Positions 15,985 to 25,205 of a DNA stretch of 41,739 nucleotides are shown in pieces. The position numbers were made by a program, and so were the translations under genes. Position 1 is the first letter of the stretch. Each line of letters starts with the position of its first letter. The stretch spans positions 1 to 41,739 of the forward strand of contig NZ_WKKI01000037.1 of assembly GCF_009674805.1 (NCBI RefSeq). The letters are read 5' to 3'. This stretch comes from Metabacillus lacus (GTDB taxonomy: Bacteria > Bacillota > Bacilli > Bacillales > Bacillaceae). The notes under the pieces are model-generated. The model had not been told where the DNA came from and did no database searches. It saw only the letters and a list, made by a program, of their open reading frames with translations.

Positions 15985-16581
15985 AGAGCATTTCGCTCCT
16001 TTCTTCATTGTTTATACATTGCAAGCTGCTCCCCTTCGCCATGTAACAGGCTTTCCCTGTCTCAGACTACTATGGGAGCTCCGTTGCCATATTGGATTTT
16101 CAGTACCCTTGTACATAGCCATTCGGCATTCCAACTTAGGCAATCCCCATTTAGTATATTGTATACAGGCTGCGATTCGTTGTCGGAAGGAACACTCATC
16201 CTTTTTCTCCATCCGGAGATGCGTCCATTCTTCTTTTTCAGAAACTAGGTTTGTGCATCAATTTAGTACACTCCCCCATGTTCAGCCGCATATATGATTT
16301 GTACTGAACAGAATGGATTCCAGGTTTCAAACGGTTTCCCAGACGGGCAGCATCACCCCGCTCGGATTGTTCTTCAAGCAGTATAGCCTTCTTCCTTATA
16401 CAAATCTTTTATATCTCGCCATTCAGCCGTAACCTTTCCGTTTAGGTTAACTTATGGCTTTAACCGGCATGCTGCACTCCCTCTTTGGTTTCCCTCCAAG
16501 ATAAGCCGGCTGATATATAAACCGTTTCTGTAGTTTATCCACCGCCTAATGGTGACATATACAATACCCTTATGGGCGCAC

Positions 16582-17916
16582 AATCGACTGCTTCACATCG
16601 CCCACCATAAACATATTTCCTGATGTTTCATTCCCCTTTGCAACGAGCCTCAAGATCGCTTCCTGCACAAGATTCGTGTCCTGATATTCATCCACCAGGA
16701 CCTCAGCGAACTGATTTTGGTAATAGGAGGCGGCCTCGGTTGGCATTCTGATTCCATCCTCATCCACTGTTGAAAGCACCTGAAGACAGTAATGCTCAAG
16801 ATCTGTAAAATCAACCAGGCCTTTCTCCTGCTTCACTGCTTGAAATCTCTTAGCGAACTTCTCTACCAGAGAGACAAGCGTTTCAATGACCGGCTTGAGC
16901 TCTTGCAAATCTTTCAAATAGCTTTCATAGCTTCGGGAAAAGTATTCATCCTGCAGCTGCTCTATCTGCTTTTTCACAGAATTTCTCAAAGCTGTTGCCT
17001 GCTCAATCAGCTTGCTGTCATAAGCGTCTCCCCTGCATGCCTTTGCTCTGCTGAACGAAACAGCGGGCACAGCTTGGGATAATGCCCTCCAGTCATCCAT
17101 CACCTTAATAAGCCCGTCGATTTGACTGATATCATCCAGCAGATTTTCTGCACGCGGTGCGGGTCCTCCCGGAAGCTTTGTGAGCTCAAGTGCCCCCTGC
17201 AGTTTTTCTTTGGCACCGAGAAGCTGCAGCTCTATATCCTGCTTCACATACTGAAAAAACGGAAGTTCTTCTAAAACCCTGCCCTCTGTGTCATAGCCGG
17301 CCTTCAGTTCCGACAGCCACCGGCCCGGATCCGGGTTTGAACGGGAAAAGAAATAAATGTCACGGATCAATGTTGAAAGCTCAAGGTCATTTCTGTCTGA
17401 CGTATATCGGTCCACCAGATCAAAAAACGGCTCATTGTTTTCCATTCCATATTCTTCTTCAAACAGATCATTCAACACCTCATCAATCAAAAGCGCGCCT
17501 TCCGTTTCATCTGCAATCCGGAACCCTGGATCAATGTCAATTCTGTAATAATACTTGCGGATCACATTTAAACAAAAGGAATGAAGCGTTGAGATAGAGG
17601 CACGGTTCAGCAATGAGAGCTGCCTTCTGATATGAAGGGAAGCAGGACTTTCCCTCAGTGCCTTTTCCAGCGCTTCCCCAATTCTCGACTTCATTTCTGC
17701 AGCAGACGCATTTGTAAAGGTCACCACAAGCAGGCGGTCCACATCTACCGGGTTTTCCTTGGAAATAATCTTTCTGATCAGCCTTTCAACAAGAACCGCT
17801 GTTTTTCCCGACCCCGCTGCGGCGGCAACAAGGATATCCTGGCCGCTGGCAGCAATTGCCTTCCACTGGTCATCTGTCCACTGGCTGTTTTCCGGTTTTT
17901 GCGGATACTTCATCAT
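16582..17916 (-). CDS. addA: AddA helicase-nuclease, exon 1 (N-terminal 445 residues)
   Basis: This is the upstream exon of addA. It contains the UvrD-type start [16 protein letters not shown], Walker [32 protein letters not shown], the motif ISTLHSFC, and Walker B/motif [12 protein letters not shown]. It breaks off after GDVKQSI, exactly where the conserved motif III continues YRFR in AddA proteins. Without splicing, translation would add three residues and stop in the intron. That product lacks half the helicase and the whole nuclease. Two ATG codons (17916, 17913) follow GAGGAGG within the end of addB, and the two genes overlap by 47 nt. The overlap implies one transcript and coupled translation with addB. 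Confidence 0.93.
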
Positions 17917-20900
17917 CCTTTTCTGCCTCCTCTTTCAGCCGTTTTAAAACCTCTTCATTCGTCTCAGGCTTTAATACTCGGTACTGATTTTCTTCCAATG
18001 ACACATCAAACTGACAGACAGATTTGAATTCGCAGAAGGTGCAGGGAACTTTGTCTTTGATTTTGTAAGGTGCAACATCAATCACACCATCCGTAATATC
18101 TGTCCCGATTTGCTTGAACTGCTTTCTCACATGATTTCGCAGCAGGCTGAAATCAGCTTCGCTTGCAATCTGTGAATCCGAACGGAAGCTGCCGTCCTTT
18201 TTCAGCCCGGCTGAAACAATGGAGGATTGTCCGGATTCAAGCGTAGTATCCATCAGTCTGAGGGCTTCCTCGTCGCCAAGCAGCAGGCCTTTCATTTTAA
18301 ATTTTTTGAAAATCTCTTCTTCTACCATGTCTTCTGAAATCCAGCTTTTAGTGTTGATAAGAGGATCATGAACATGAAAATACAGAACTCCCGCCGGAGA
18401 AGCCTCTACTCCCAGCCATTCCGTGGAATGAGTTAATATCACATCAAGGTACGTAAGCATCTGTAGGGCCAGTCCGTAATAGACCTCTGACAAATTCAGC
18501 GTTTTATCGCTTGACTTAAAGTCAATAATGCGCAGCAAGAGCCCCTTGGAACTGTCGGCTTTGTCCACCCTGTCAATTCTTCCTGCAAGCTCCATCGTAC
18601 ATCCGTTATCAAGCGTGAATCGTATTGGCGGGAGTGCTTCGCTTTTTCCAAAGCCAAGTTCAATTCCGGCCGGAGAAAATCCGCTTGCCCTCGCATGCTC
18701 GCTGATGACAGAGGATGCTCTCGCAATAATTCTCTGCAGCTTTCTCATCAGGTACATATGGCGGTTGGAGCTCAGCAATATTTCTCTTTGAAGACGAGGC
18801 GCCAGCCTGTTCACTGCATCCTCAGACAGCCTTTCGCATTGAGAAGCAGTGAGATCCTTCCAGTCTGTTTTCATTTCCTGCAGCCTGTCCGATATCAGTT
18901 TTAAAGCGGAGTGGAACAGCTGGCCGATATCAGGAGCTTCCAATCTGTAAAACTGCCTTTCTCTCAGTTTTAATCCATGAGAGGCAAAGTGAGAAAATGC
19001 GCAGGCCTGGAATTGTTCCATTCTTGAAACACTGCCCATAATATGCTCCCCGTACAGCTCTCTGCTGACCTCTTTTTCAAGCCGCTGGGGCTCATTTTTA
19101 TAAAACAGGCTGCTGACAAGACGCGCTGTCAGGCTGGAATAACTGCCATTGATCAGCTGATTATAAGCTTCCCACCAGCCGTCATGAATAGGGTAGTTTC
19201 TCTTCCATGCCTGCAGCTGCGAGGTTAGGTAAGTCAGCGTAACAGACGGATTCACCATAAAATCCAGCTGTTCTATGTCCTGCAGTTCCTGCGGCTCGTT
19301 CAGCAGCATATGCTGCTGCATATCTGGAAATATTTCCTGCAGGCGGCGGATCAGAACGGAAGGAAGCAGTGATTTTCCTTCAGCATCTGCGAGCGGATAG
19401 GAAATAAACAGCTCTTCTGATGCGCTCGTCAGCGCCAGATAGATAAGGAAATTTTCATCCAGCAGCTGCTGCCGTGCATTTGGGGCAAGCTCCATCCCGC
19501 TTCTCCACAGCAGCTCCCGGTCCTCCTCAGAAAGCACACCCTCTTCTGCAGGCTTTGCCGGCAGAACCCCGTCATTTGCGCCGAGGATAAAGCTGCATTT
19601 TATATCAAAGAACCGTGATCTTGTTAAACTTGCCACCAGCACCTGATCCATTGCCGGAGGAACCAGCGCAAACTTCAGCGCTTGCAGCCCGCTGTCGATC
19701 ATATCGTTAAATAAAGCGTGGCTGATTTCCGTTTCATCCATCATTTCAACAAATTCATCCAGCATGGAGATAACGGCATTCCATACCTGGTCATGCTCCC
19801 TAGCTTCGACAAGGCGGCCGGCTTCTTCACTTTCAAACTTTAATTGCTCCAGTTTCTCGGGAATCTCCAGCTCTTCAAGAAATAGATAGAGAGCCTGTGC
19901 TTTTTTCCGGCCTGTTTTCCCTCTTTTCAGTCTGCTGCTCAGTGTTTTCAAGGGAGGAACAATCATTTTCTTCATGCTGTTGAGCTTTTCCTCCATTTGA
20001 AGTTCTGCATCTGTAACAGCAAAATCCTCATCAAGGGACGTGAACCTTCTATACACCCAGCGGACATCCTCTGTCCAGCGCTTGCCTTGAATACCATAGG
20101 AAAGAACATAATTTTCAAGCTGATCAGCATCTTCACGGAGCTGATGCCTGGATGCGCCGGACGGGTAGAGAAGCTCTGTTTTGATGCAGCGGAACACCGG
20201 CTCATAACGCCAGTTTCCGGTTACCGTCTCCAGGCTCGAGCGAATAAGTTCTATCAAGGGATGAGAAAGCATGGAACGTTTCTGGTCAATAAAGTAGGGA
20301 ATATCATAGTCTCTGAAAATCTGTTCAATGAGATCATGATAGTCTCCGCTGTTTCGAACCAGCAGTGCCATATCTCTATAGCGGAAGCCCTTTGTTCTGA
20401 TCAGGCTTTGAATCTTTCTCGCGATCCCTTCTATCTCAGCCCTGCGGTTTGCTGCCTGCAGCAGGCAGATATCTGTCTCTTGTTCAAACTTTCTGGTTGG
20501 TCTTGAATCATAATGCTTTTCGAGATGAGCAAGGGAAGGAGAACCTGCAAATCTATGAAGTTCTTTTCGGACCTCGCAAACTCCTGTATCCAAACCGTTT
20601 TTTTGCGCCAGGCTGGTCAGTTTGTTGTAAGTCAGCCCTGTCATATGAAACAAATGCAGCTCATGAGGAAGGTGTTCATCAAAAGGCTTATCAGCTGTAA
20701 GAGCAATTGTAACGCTTCTTGCATGCTTCATAATCTGCTCAAGCACCTGATATTCCTGTGGTGTAAAATGATAAAAGCCGTCTATATAAAAATCTGTTTC
20801 TGCTATGTTTGGCCAGTGCTCTATTTTTTCACTCAACAGCCTCAAATAATCTTCAGAATCGATATAGTTCCGGCTCAGCTCCTTCTCCATTCCCGCATAC

Positions 20901-21403
20901 AAAAGTGCAAGGTCGTGGATTTTCCCGGACAAAGCCTGTTCTCCTGCTGAAGCAGCGGAGTTAAGATCTTCAAATTGTGACTGAAGCTCTTCCACTGACA
21001 CGCAGTACCTCTTCAGTTCTGTCAGCATTACTTCAACGTGTTCAACAAAGCCCGCTTTATCACTGGCTTTTGCATATACTCTCAGTTGCTGGCGGTTCTC
21101 TTCAATCAGCTTGCGCAGCATCATCTGTATGCCCGTGCTGGATAAATACTGTCTCGTCATGCCCCCGGTTTCCTGAAGCACCCTCCATGCAAGCCTTGTA
21201 AAGCTGTACACCTGGGCGCGCATCATGCCGCCAAGTCCCGGGGTTTTGGCAAGCCTGTATTCCATCGCAAAAGTCATTTGATCGGGAACCAGCAGCACCA
21301 TTGGGCTTCCCGCCGGATCCTCAAACAGCTTTGAACGGATTTCACCGAGAAGCTCCTCTGTTTTTCCGCTTCCGGAACGGCCTAACACAAACTTCATTTC
21401 CAT
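17870..21403 (-). CDS. addB: AddB helicase-nuclease subunit
   Basis: The product is 1177 residues (B. subtilis about 1166). It is the partner of AddA in the AddAB recombination nuclease and carries the Chi-recognising, RecB-type nuclease half. Walker A GRSGSGKT lies at residues 8-15. The nuclease motif is [10 protein letters not shown]. The four iron-sulphur cysteines are present at C801, C1121, C1124 and C1130 (the last three in [10 protein letters not shown]). The start ATG at 21403 follows GGAGGG by about 7 nt; a second Met lies two codons later. It is first in the addB-addA pair and follows sipV after a terminator-like hairpin, so it probably has its own promoter in 21404-21460. Confidence 0.95.
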   Translation of the reverse strand: MEMKFVLGRSGSGKTEELLGEIRSKLFEDPAGSPMVLLVPDQMTFAMEYRLAKTPGLGGMMRAQVYSFTRLAWRVLQETGGMTRQYLSSTGIQMMLRKLIEENRQQLRVYAKASDKAGFVEHVEVMLTELKRYCVSVEELQSQFEDLNSAASAGEQALSGKIHDLALLYAGMEKELSRNYIDSEDYLRLLSEKIEHWPNIAETDFYIDGFYHFTPQEYQVLEQIMKHARSVTIALTADKPFDEHLPHELHLFHMTGLTYNKLTSLAQKNGLDTGVCEVRKELHRFAGSPSLAHLEKHYDSRPTRKFEQETDICLLQAANRRAEIEGIARKIQSLIRTKGFRYRDMALLVRNSGDYHDLIEQIFRDYDIPYFIDQKRSMLSHPLIELIRSSLETVTGNWRYEPVFRCIKTELLYPSGASRHQLREDADQLENYVLSYGIQGKRWTEDVRWVYRRFTSLDEDFAVTDAELQMEEKLNSMKKMIVPPLKTLSSRLKRGKTGRKKAQALYLFLEELEIPEKLEQLKFESEEAGRLVEAREHDQVWNAVISMLDEFVEMMDETEISHALFNDMIDSGLQALKFALVPPAMDQVLVASLTRSRFFDIKCSFILGANDGVLPAKPAEEGVLSEEDRELLWRSGMELAPNARQQLLDENFLIYLALTSASEELFISYPLADAEGKSLLPSVLIRRLQEIFPDMQQHMLLNEPQELQDIEQLDFMVNPSVTLTYLTSQLQAWKRNYPIHDGWWEAYNQLINGSYSSLTARLVSSLFYKNEPQRLEKEVSRELYGEHIMGSVSRMEQFQACAFSHFASHGLKLRERQFYRLEAPDIGQLFHSALKLISDRLQEMKTDWKDLTASQCERLSEDAVNRLAPRLQREILLSSNRHMYLMRKLQRIIARASSVISEHARASGFSPAGIELGFGKSEALPPIRFTLDNGCTMELAGRIDRVDKADSSKGLLLRIIDFKSSDKTLNLSEVYYGLALQMLTYLDVILTHSTEWLGVEASPAGVLYFHVHDPLINTKSWISEDMVEEEIFKKFKMKGLLLGDEEALRLMDTTLESGQSSIVSAGLKKDGSFRSDSQIASEADFSLLRNHVRKQFKQIGTDITDGVIDVAPYKIKDKVPCTFCEFKSVCQFDVSLEENQYRVLKPETNEEVLKRLKEEAEKDDEVSAKTGKQPVDR

Positions 21404-21465
21404 GCATTTCCCTCCATTCCTATGTAAATATTTTCATTTTCACAATGATCTATTAACAGGAAAAA

Positions 21466-21491
21466 GGCATATCTCTCAATATGCCCTTTCA
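21466..21491 (-). terminator. Hairpin between sipV and addB
   Basis: A stem of the form GGCATA / TATGCC with extended arms (about 21466-21474 with 21482-21490) is followed on the minus strand by TTTTT. It is a likely terminator of yhjE-sipV, about 110 nt after the sipV stop. Confidence 0.6.
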
Positions 21492-21599
21492 AAAACAAAC
21501 ATATATTCTTATTTTACTAGAAATCAGCTGGAAATGCCATGAAAGGAAACAGGAAAAAATGCCCCTCAAAAGCTGCATTTCTCTGCCCATTCATGACCT

Positions 21600-22106
21600 T
21601 TATTTCACTGATACTCTTCCAACAATGTCTTCTGACCTTACAAGTCCAAAGTGCCTGCTGTCTCTGCTGTACAGCCGGTTGTCTCCCGCTACAAAAAAAT
21701 GTCCCTTGGGAATTGTCCGGTGATGGGAAATATCCTTAAGCGAGAAATTTCCCGTCATCCTGCTTCCCGGAAGCTTGTCCTTTTCTTGAAGGAGAAAAGG
21801 TTCATTCATCAGCACTCCATTGACATAGAGCTGATCATTTTTGTATTCTAAACTGTCTCCGGGGAGACCGATAATTCTCTTCACATAATTCTCCCTCGTG
21901 TGCGGAGCGAGAAACACGACAACATCAAACCGCTTGACGGGTACAAAGAGATGAGAAAGCCGGTTGATGGAAAGATATCTGCCCTCTTCCAGTGTGGGCT
22001 GCATAGAAATGCCTTCTACCTTGTATTCGGTGAAAATGAAGCTTTTGCCAACAAGTATCAAAACAAGCCCGCAAATGGCAGACATCAGCCAGCGCCTTTT
22101 TCTCAT
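21600..22106 (-). CDS. sipV: Type I signal peptidase SipV
   Basis: The product is 168 residues, the length of B. subtilis SipV, which has the same neighbours. It has a short cytoplasmic basic N-terminus, one membrane anchor (about residues 8-26), then the external catalytic domain. The nucleophile S34 lies in GISMQPTL and the general base K76 in YVKRIIGLPGD. The later box GHFFVAGDNRLYSRDSRHFG is also present. It removes signal peptides from secreted preproteins at the outer face of the membrane. The start overlaps the yhjE stop by 4 nt, so it is coupled. The gene is complete. Confidence 0.93.
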   Translation of the reverse strand: MRKRRWLMSAICGLVLILVGKSFIFTEYKVEGISMQPTLEEGRYLSINRLSHLFVPVKRFDVVVFLAPHTRENYVKRIIGLPGDSLEYKNDQLYVNGVLMNEPFLLQEKDKLPGSRMTGNFSLKDISHHRTIPKGHFFVAGDNRLYSRDSRHFGLVRSEDIVGRVSVK

Positions 22107-22735
22107 CTTTCATTCCCCCGGATTTCCTGTTCAGGCTCGGACAGTTTTGACCCCAGCCTTTTTTCCACCTGTTTCCCCACAATCCACATGATAAAAATGA
22201 CAACGCCTGCTATAATCGCTTTTTGAGGCTGTGTGAGCAGCGATCTTACATCTTGTCCAATATAGCTCAAAACAAAAATCATGACCAGCTTGCCGGAAAG
22301 GACTGCAAGACTGAACTGCCACATGCTGATTTTTGACAAGCCTGCTACAACATTCACCGCCGCTGACGGCGTAAATGGAAAGCACAAAATCAAAAACAGG
22401 GGCGTAAAGCCGTGTCTCTCCACCCATCCTGTCATCTTGCGAATCACTTTCCTCTCCCTTAAAAAACGGAAAAAGCGTTTATTTCCAAGTCTTCTGACAA
22501 TAATAAAGACAAGAATGGCTCCGACAGAGGCGCCTAACCATGATAATAAAAAACCGATCCATAATCCAAAAGCATTCGCATTTGCTACAACAAATAATAG
22601 TAATGGAAGAAACGGCAGGAATGCTTCCAGCATAGGCAGAAGAATTCCCACTACCGGGCCGAGCGTTCCATATTTTTCAAAGATATCCAATACATCTTCT
22701 ATTGTAATTGTCCTCAGCACGTTTTCCCAGCTCAT
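22103..22735 (-). CDS. yhjE: DedA/SNARE-associated (TVP38/TMEM64) membrane protein
   Basis: The product is 210 residues. It has several membrane segments and the VTT-domain pattern FLLSWLGASVGAILVFIIVRRLGNKRFFRF followed by FPFTPSAAVNVVAGLS. Proteins of this superfamily move or flip lipids; the substrate of this branch is not known. The ATG at 22735 has AAAGGAG 6 nt upstream. It is the first gene of yhjE-sipV. A LexA-type box lies about 125 bp upstream, shared with the divergent yhjD. Confidence 0.87.
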   Translation of the reverse strand: MSWENVLRTITIEDVLDIFEKYGTLGPVVGILLPMLEAFLPFLPLLLFVVANANAFGLWIGFLLSWLGASVGAILVFIIVRRLGNKRFFRFLRERKVIRKMTGWVERHGFTPLFLILCFPFTPSAAVNVVAGLSKISMWQFSLAVLSGKLVMIFVLSYIGQDVRSLLTQPQKAIIAGVVIFIMWIVGKQVEKRLGSKLSEPEQEIRGNER

Positions 22736-22858
22736 GAATTGCTCCTTTTATGCGTACTGACTATTATTTTACACGTTTCTTCAAAAACTTTAAATAAAGA
22801 GCATTTTTTTACAAAAAAACCTGCTTGAAAAATAGCGTACTTTGCTTTACACTAAAAA

Positions 22859-22872
22859 CGAACAAACGTTCC
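22859..22872. promoter_or_regulatory. LexA/DinR (SOS) box
   Basis: The 14-mer CGAACAAACGTTCC agrees at every position with the Bacillus LexA consensus CGAACRNRYGTTYC. It lies 20 bp before the yhjD start and about 125 bp before the divergent yhjE start. The motif and position are seen directly; binding is inferred. Confidence 0.7.
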
Positions 22873-22892
22873 TATAAGAGAGGTCATGCAGC

Positions 22893-23255
22893 ATGACAAG
22901 AATACCCGGAGATATTCGCGACATCATTGAGATGGGCATCTACCTGCCAATGACAATCACGGTTCTGAACCGCGACCTGGAGGTGATCAGCAAAAGCCCG
23001 TTTAAACTGAAACAGCCCTACCTGAGCTTGGTGGAGAATTCGCTGAAACAAGCACAGCGGGATCTCTCTGAAGTCAGGCAGAAGCTGAGGAAAGAACATA
23101 TTAAGATAAGCGAACTGAAAAGAGATGAAGCTTTTACACTGTATTCCTTTCATTATAAGGGCTACGAAGAACAACACAACTATTTCAATCCCCGGATTCG
23201 AAACAAAGTCTCCGAGCTGCTGGAAGACTATCTTCTGCAAAAAAGAAATATCTAA
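22893..23255 (+). CDS. yhjD: YhjD family protein
   Basis: The product is 120 residues, as in B. subtilis YhjD. It is soluble and charged. A central helical coiled-coil-like stretch (NSLKQAQRDLSEVRQKLRKEHIKISELKRD, about 49-78) is followed by an FTLYSFHYKGYEEQHNYFNPRIR segment. No catalytic motif is recognised and the function is unknown. The start ATG at 22893 has GAGAGGT about 7 nt upstream. A perfect LexA-type box sits 20 bp upstream, which suggests DNA-damage control. Its last 4 nt overlap the end of comK on the other strand, and no terminator is visible between the two. Confidence 0.82.
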   Translation: MTRIPGDIRDIIEMGIYLPMTITVLNRDLEVISKSPFKLKQPYLSLVENSLKQAQRDLSEVRQKLRKEHIKISELKRDEAFTLYSFHYKGYEEQHNYFNPRIRNKVSELLEDYLLQKRNI

Positions 23256-23833
23256 TGCTGATTCTTTAGGTCTCTCATGAGCTGTTCATACAGAAAACTG
23301 ACAGGCATTTTATCTTTTGGAAAAAGCATCATGCTCATTTTTTGCTGTTCCTCTTCTATACGGGAAGAAATCACGGTCCGCAGCTGTGCAGTACGGTAAA
23401 GCTGAGTTTGAAAAGAGTGCTTGGACACAGACACAGTGGTTTTGTCACCGTTGACAAAGAGTACTTCAGTGTCATAGTAATTAATACTGTCATATTTATC
23501 TACATACCCGTGGGATAGCCATGCGCAATGAAGTTTAGACGAGGATGATGTCGGGAAGAAATAGATTGAACTGGCAGGATCTACAACAATTGGAGGCTTG
23601 TGTGTTATTCCTGTTGCTTCCTTTGTCCCCGCCTTTCTTCCTTCATAGCTGGATCCAAAGTACCTGCAGCTTCTGTCAATCAATTCCAAAGGTTTCGCTT
23701 TCACAATAATTTCTTTGTCAGTTTCCAGCACTTTAGAGTAAGTGCTGTCTCCTTCTTCAAGCGGCAGGATTGCCATTGTAAATCTGTTAACATTGTACTT
23801 CTCTTCCATCATACTCCCTTGCTTTTTCATCAT
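23252..23833 (-). CDS. comK: Competence transcription factor ComK
   Basis: The product is 193 residues, against 192 in B. subtilis. Conserved blocks are LIDRSCRYFGSSYEGRKAGT (about 51-70), THKPPIVVDP, IYFFPTSSSS with CAWLSH, YDTEVLFVNG, and YRTAQLRT. ComK is the master activator of DNA-uptake genes and binds AT-rich K-boxes as a tetramer. The N-terminus is uncertain: ATG codons at 23833 and 23830 follow GAGGTGG closely, and another pair at codons 8-9 follows AAGGGAG. It is convergent with yhjD and overlaps it by 4 nt. In B. subtilis comK is controlled by Rok, CodY, AbrB and itself; the upstream region here is very AT-rich, which suits such control. Confidence 0.92.
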   Translation of the reverse strand: MMKKQGSMMEEKYNVNRFTMAILPLEEGDSTYSKVLETDKEIIVKAKPLELIDRSCRYFGSSYEGRKAGTKEATGITHKPPIVVDPASSIYFFPTSSSSKLHCAWLSHGYVDKYDSINYYDTEVLFVNGDKTTVSVSKHSFQTQLYRTAQLRTVISSRIEEEQQKMSMMLFPKDKMPVSFLYEQLMRDLKNQH

Positions 23834-24145
23834 TCCACCTCACAAAATTAGGAAATTTATACCATAGGTAAAATTTATCATTTTATGATGCTTTTTTCTA
23901 TATAGTTTACAAAAAATTTAAAAAATTACCTGAAATTTACATTGTATATTTCTTTTATTAGTAAGATTCACAGTCTTTTTTCATTGAAAGTTCACCTTTC
24001 ACTGGTGGAAAAGTCAATTTTACAGCAGTAAACCTGATTATTAGGTCTTTTGGATTATCTAGGGCGATTTTCCCTGTTTTATCACTAAATGATAGGTGTA
24101 TGGTTAAGAGACAAATAGAAACTGAAAGGAAAGGAAGGGAAGCGC
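23834..24145. promoter_or_regulatory. AT-rich intergenic region between comK and the CPBP gene
   Basis: About 310 bp holds the divergent promoters of comK (minus) and the CPBP protease gene (plus). It contains long A and T tracts. At 23924-23938 AATTACCTGAAATTT matches 12 of 15 positions of the CodY consensus AATTTTCWGAAAATT. I did not find a convincing AAAA-N5-TTTT ComK box pair. No ORF is seen. Confidence 0.35.
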
Positions 24146-24802
24146 GTGTTCAAAACATCAGCTTTGTGCCTTGGCCCTGCTGTGATGATATTCTTCGGGC
24201 TGCATGTTTTTCAAAGTGTACCCCTTACATTTTTGCTCTTTTATGGCTGGCTCGTTACCTTTTCTTTCTTATATGTTAGAACTCAATCACGCTTCAATCT
24301 GATTTTTTGGCGAAGTTTTCTTGCATTGAGGCCTGTGGTGATCGGTATACTGAGCGGTGTCATCTTTCTGTTGATTATTTACGGAACTGTCTCGCTGTTT
24401 GTTGATACGTTTTTTAATCTGGAACAGGTAAGAATGCTGCTGATCAGCTGGAGTTTCACAGGCAACTATGTATTTGGCTTGGCCTTTGTTTTAGTATTCA
24501 TTAATCCTGTTTTGGAAGAGGTGTACTGGCGTGGATATATGATGGATCGTTTTTTGCGAACATCAGGGCCGCTCTCAGCCATTGCAGTAACATCCTTCTT
24601 TTATGCCTTCTATCATCTGCTTTCGATCTGGTACATTTTCAGCTGGCCGTATAATCTTCTCATAGTGCTGCCTGTGTTTGTGGCCGGTATTGTATGGGGC
24701 CTTTTTAAGTACAAGCTGCGCTCTGTAAGCGCCCCTATTATCAGCCATTCGTTTGCAGATGGCGGCATTTTACTTGTTTACTTTACGTATGTTGCTGTTT
24801 GA
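24146..24802 (+). CDS. CPBP family intramembrane metalloprotease
   Basis: The product is 218 residues with about six membrane segments. The Abi/CPBP (CAAX protease-like) motifs are present: E124-E125...R129 in LEEVYWRGY, FYAFYH with H157, and the third motif SHSFAD with H201 and D205. These would bind a metal inside the membrane. Family members include Rce1-like proteases and proteins linked to bacteriocin immunity; the substrate here is unknown. The start is a GTG at 24146 behind AAGGAAGGG; no in-frame ATG gives a full first helix. It is a single gene between comK and yhzC. Confidence 0.83.
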   Translation: MFKTSALCLGPAVMIFFGLHVFQSVPLTFLLFYGWLVTFSFLYVRTQSRFNLIFWRSFLALRPVVIGILSGVIFLLIIYGTVSLFVDTFFNLEQVRMLLISWSFTGNYVFGLAFVLVFINPVLEEVYWRGYMMDRFLRTSGPLSAIAVTSFFYAFYHLLSIWYIFSWPYNLLIVLPVFVAGIVWGLFKYKLRSVSAPIISHSFADGGILLVYFTYVAV

Positions 24803-24903
24803 TTACAAAAGCATTAATAAATTTTCTAAAAATTTTAAAAATTTTGTTGATTTTTTCACCCTTGGTCCATATAATATAAAAAAGGCATCAGGGGTGATCT
24901 TTC

Positions 24904-25140
24904 ATGAATAATAAAAAGTCGTATAACGAAATCCTGAAGTCCCGCAATAACCAGAAACAGCAGGAATTGAAGGAAACCTCAATTCTCGATGTGTACATCC
25001 AAATGATTCTTGATGAAGCAATGTTCAGTCGAAAACTTTTGCTGCTGGAAACTCAAATTAACGAAGCTCTGGACAAAAACGATAAAGAGTCTTTCATGGA
25101 ATTATCTGTCCAATACAACAGGCTGAAGCTTGCTCTTTAA
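24904..25140 (+). CDS. yhzC: IDEAL-domain protein YhzC
   Basis: The product is 78 residues. The N-terminal half is polar and charged, and the C-terminal IDEAL-type helical domain reads AMFSRKLLLLETQINEALDKNDKESFMELSVQYNRLK. The domain is common in Firmicutes and its role is unclear; in some proteins it follows ComK- or CspR-like partners. In B. subtilis yhzC also lies beside comK. The ATG at 24904 follows GGGGTGATC. An intrinsic terminator begins at the stop codon. Confidence 0.82.
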   Translation: MNNKKSYNEILKSRNNQKQQELKETSILDVYIQMILDEAMFSRKLLLLETQINEALDKNDKESFMELSVQYNRLKLAL

Positions 25141-25163
25141 ACCAATCTCTGATTGGTTTTTTA
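25139..25163 (+). terminator. Terminator of yhzC
   Basis: The stem ACCAATC / GATTGGT (25141-25147 with 25151-25157) is followed by six T. It starts at the yhzC stop. Confidence 0.8.
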
Positions 25164-25170
25164 TATGCTG

Positions 25171-25199
25171 AAAACCCTTCTGCACAGCAGAAGGGTAAG
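25171..25199 (-). terminator. Terminator of aceA
   Basis: The 10-bp stem ACCCTTCTGC / GCAGAAGGGT (25174-25183 with 25187-25196) is followed on the minus strand by TTTT. It lies just past the aceA stop. Confidence 0.75.
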
Positions 25200-25205
25200 T
25201 GATGG

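Larger units (their letters stand above)
14216..16581 (-). mobile_element. Group II intron inserted in addA
   Basis: This is a 2366-nt group II intron in the same orientation as addA. The 5' end is GTGCGCCC (16581 downward) and the 3' end is CCCTAC (ending at 14216). Domain V is at 14277-14310 and domain VI follows, with a candidate branch-point A at 14222, 7 nt from the 3' end. Domain I sequences pair with the exons. EBS2 CTGCTT (16376-16381) matches the exon bases AAGCAG perfectly. EBS1 AATTGA (16258-16263), in a hairpin loop, matches TCGATT with one G-U pair. The base before EBS1 (A, 16264) pairs with the first base of exon 2 (T), as delta pairing does in IIA introns. Stretches before the ORF (GTAGTCTGAGA, TTACATGGC) resemble the lactococcal LtrB intron. 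Exact removal restores addA, which strongly supports the boundaries. Confidence 0.95.

Noticed and set aside
11822-17916. addA as a dead gene cut by an insertion element
   Set aside because: There is no terminal inverted repeat, target duplication or transposase. The exons rejoin in frame at intron consensus ends, and exon-intron pairings are kept.
23870-23895. ComK K-box upstream of comK
   Set aside because: A/T tracts such as AAAA...TTTT occur with 7 bp between instead of 5, and no properly spaced pair was found.
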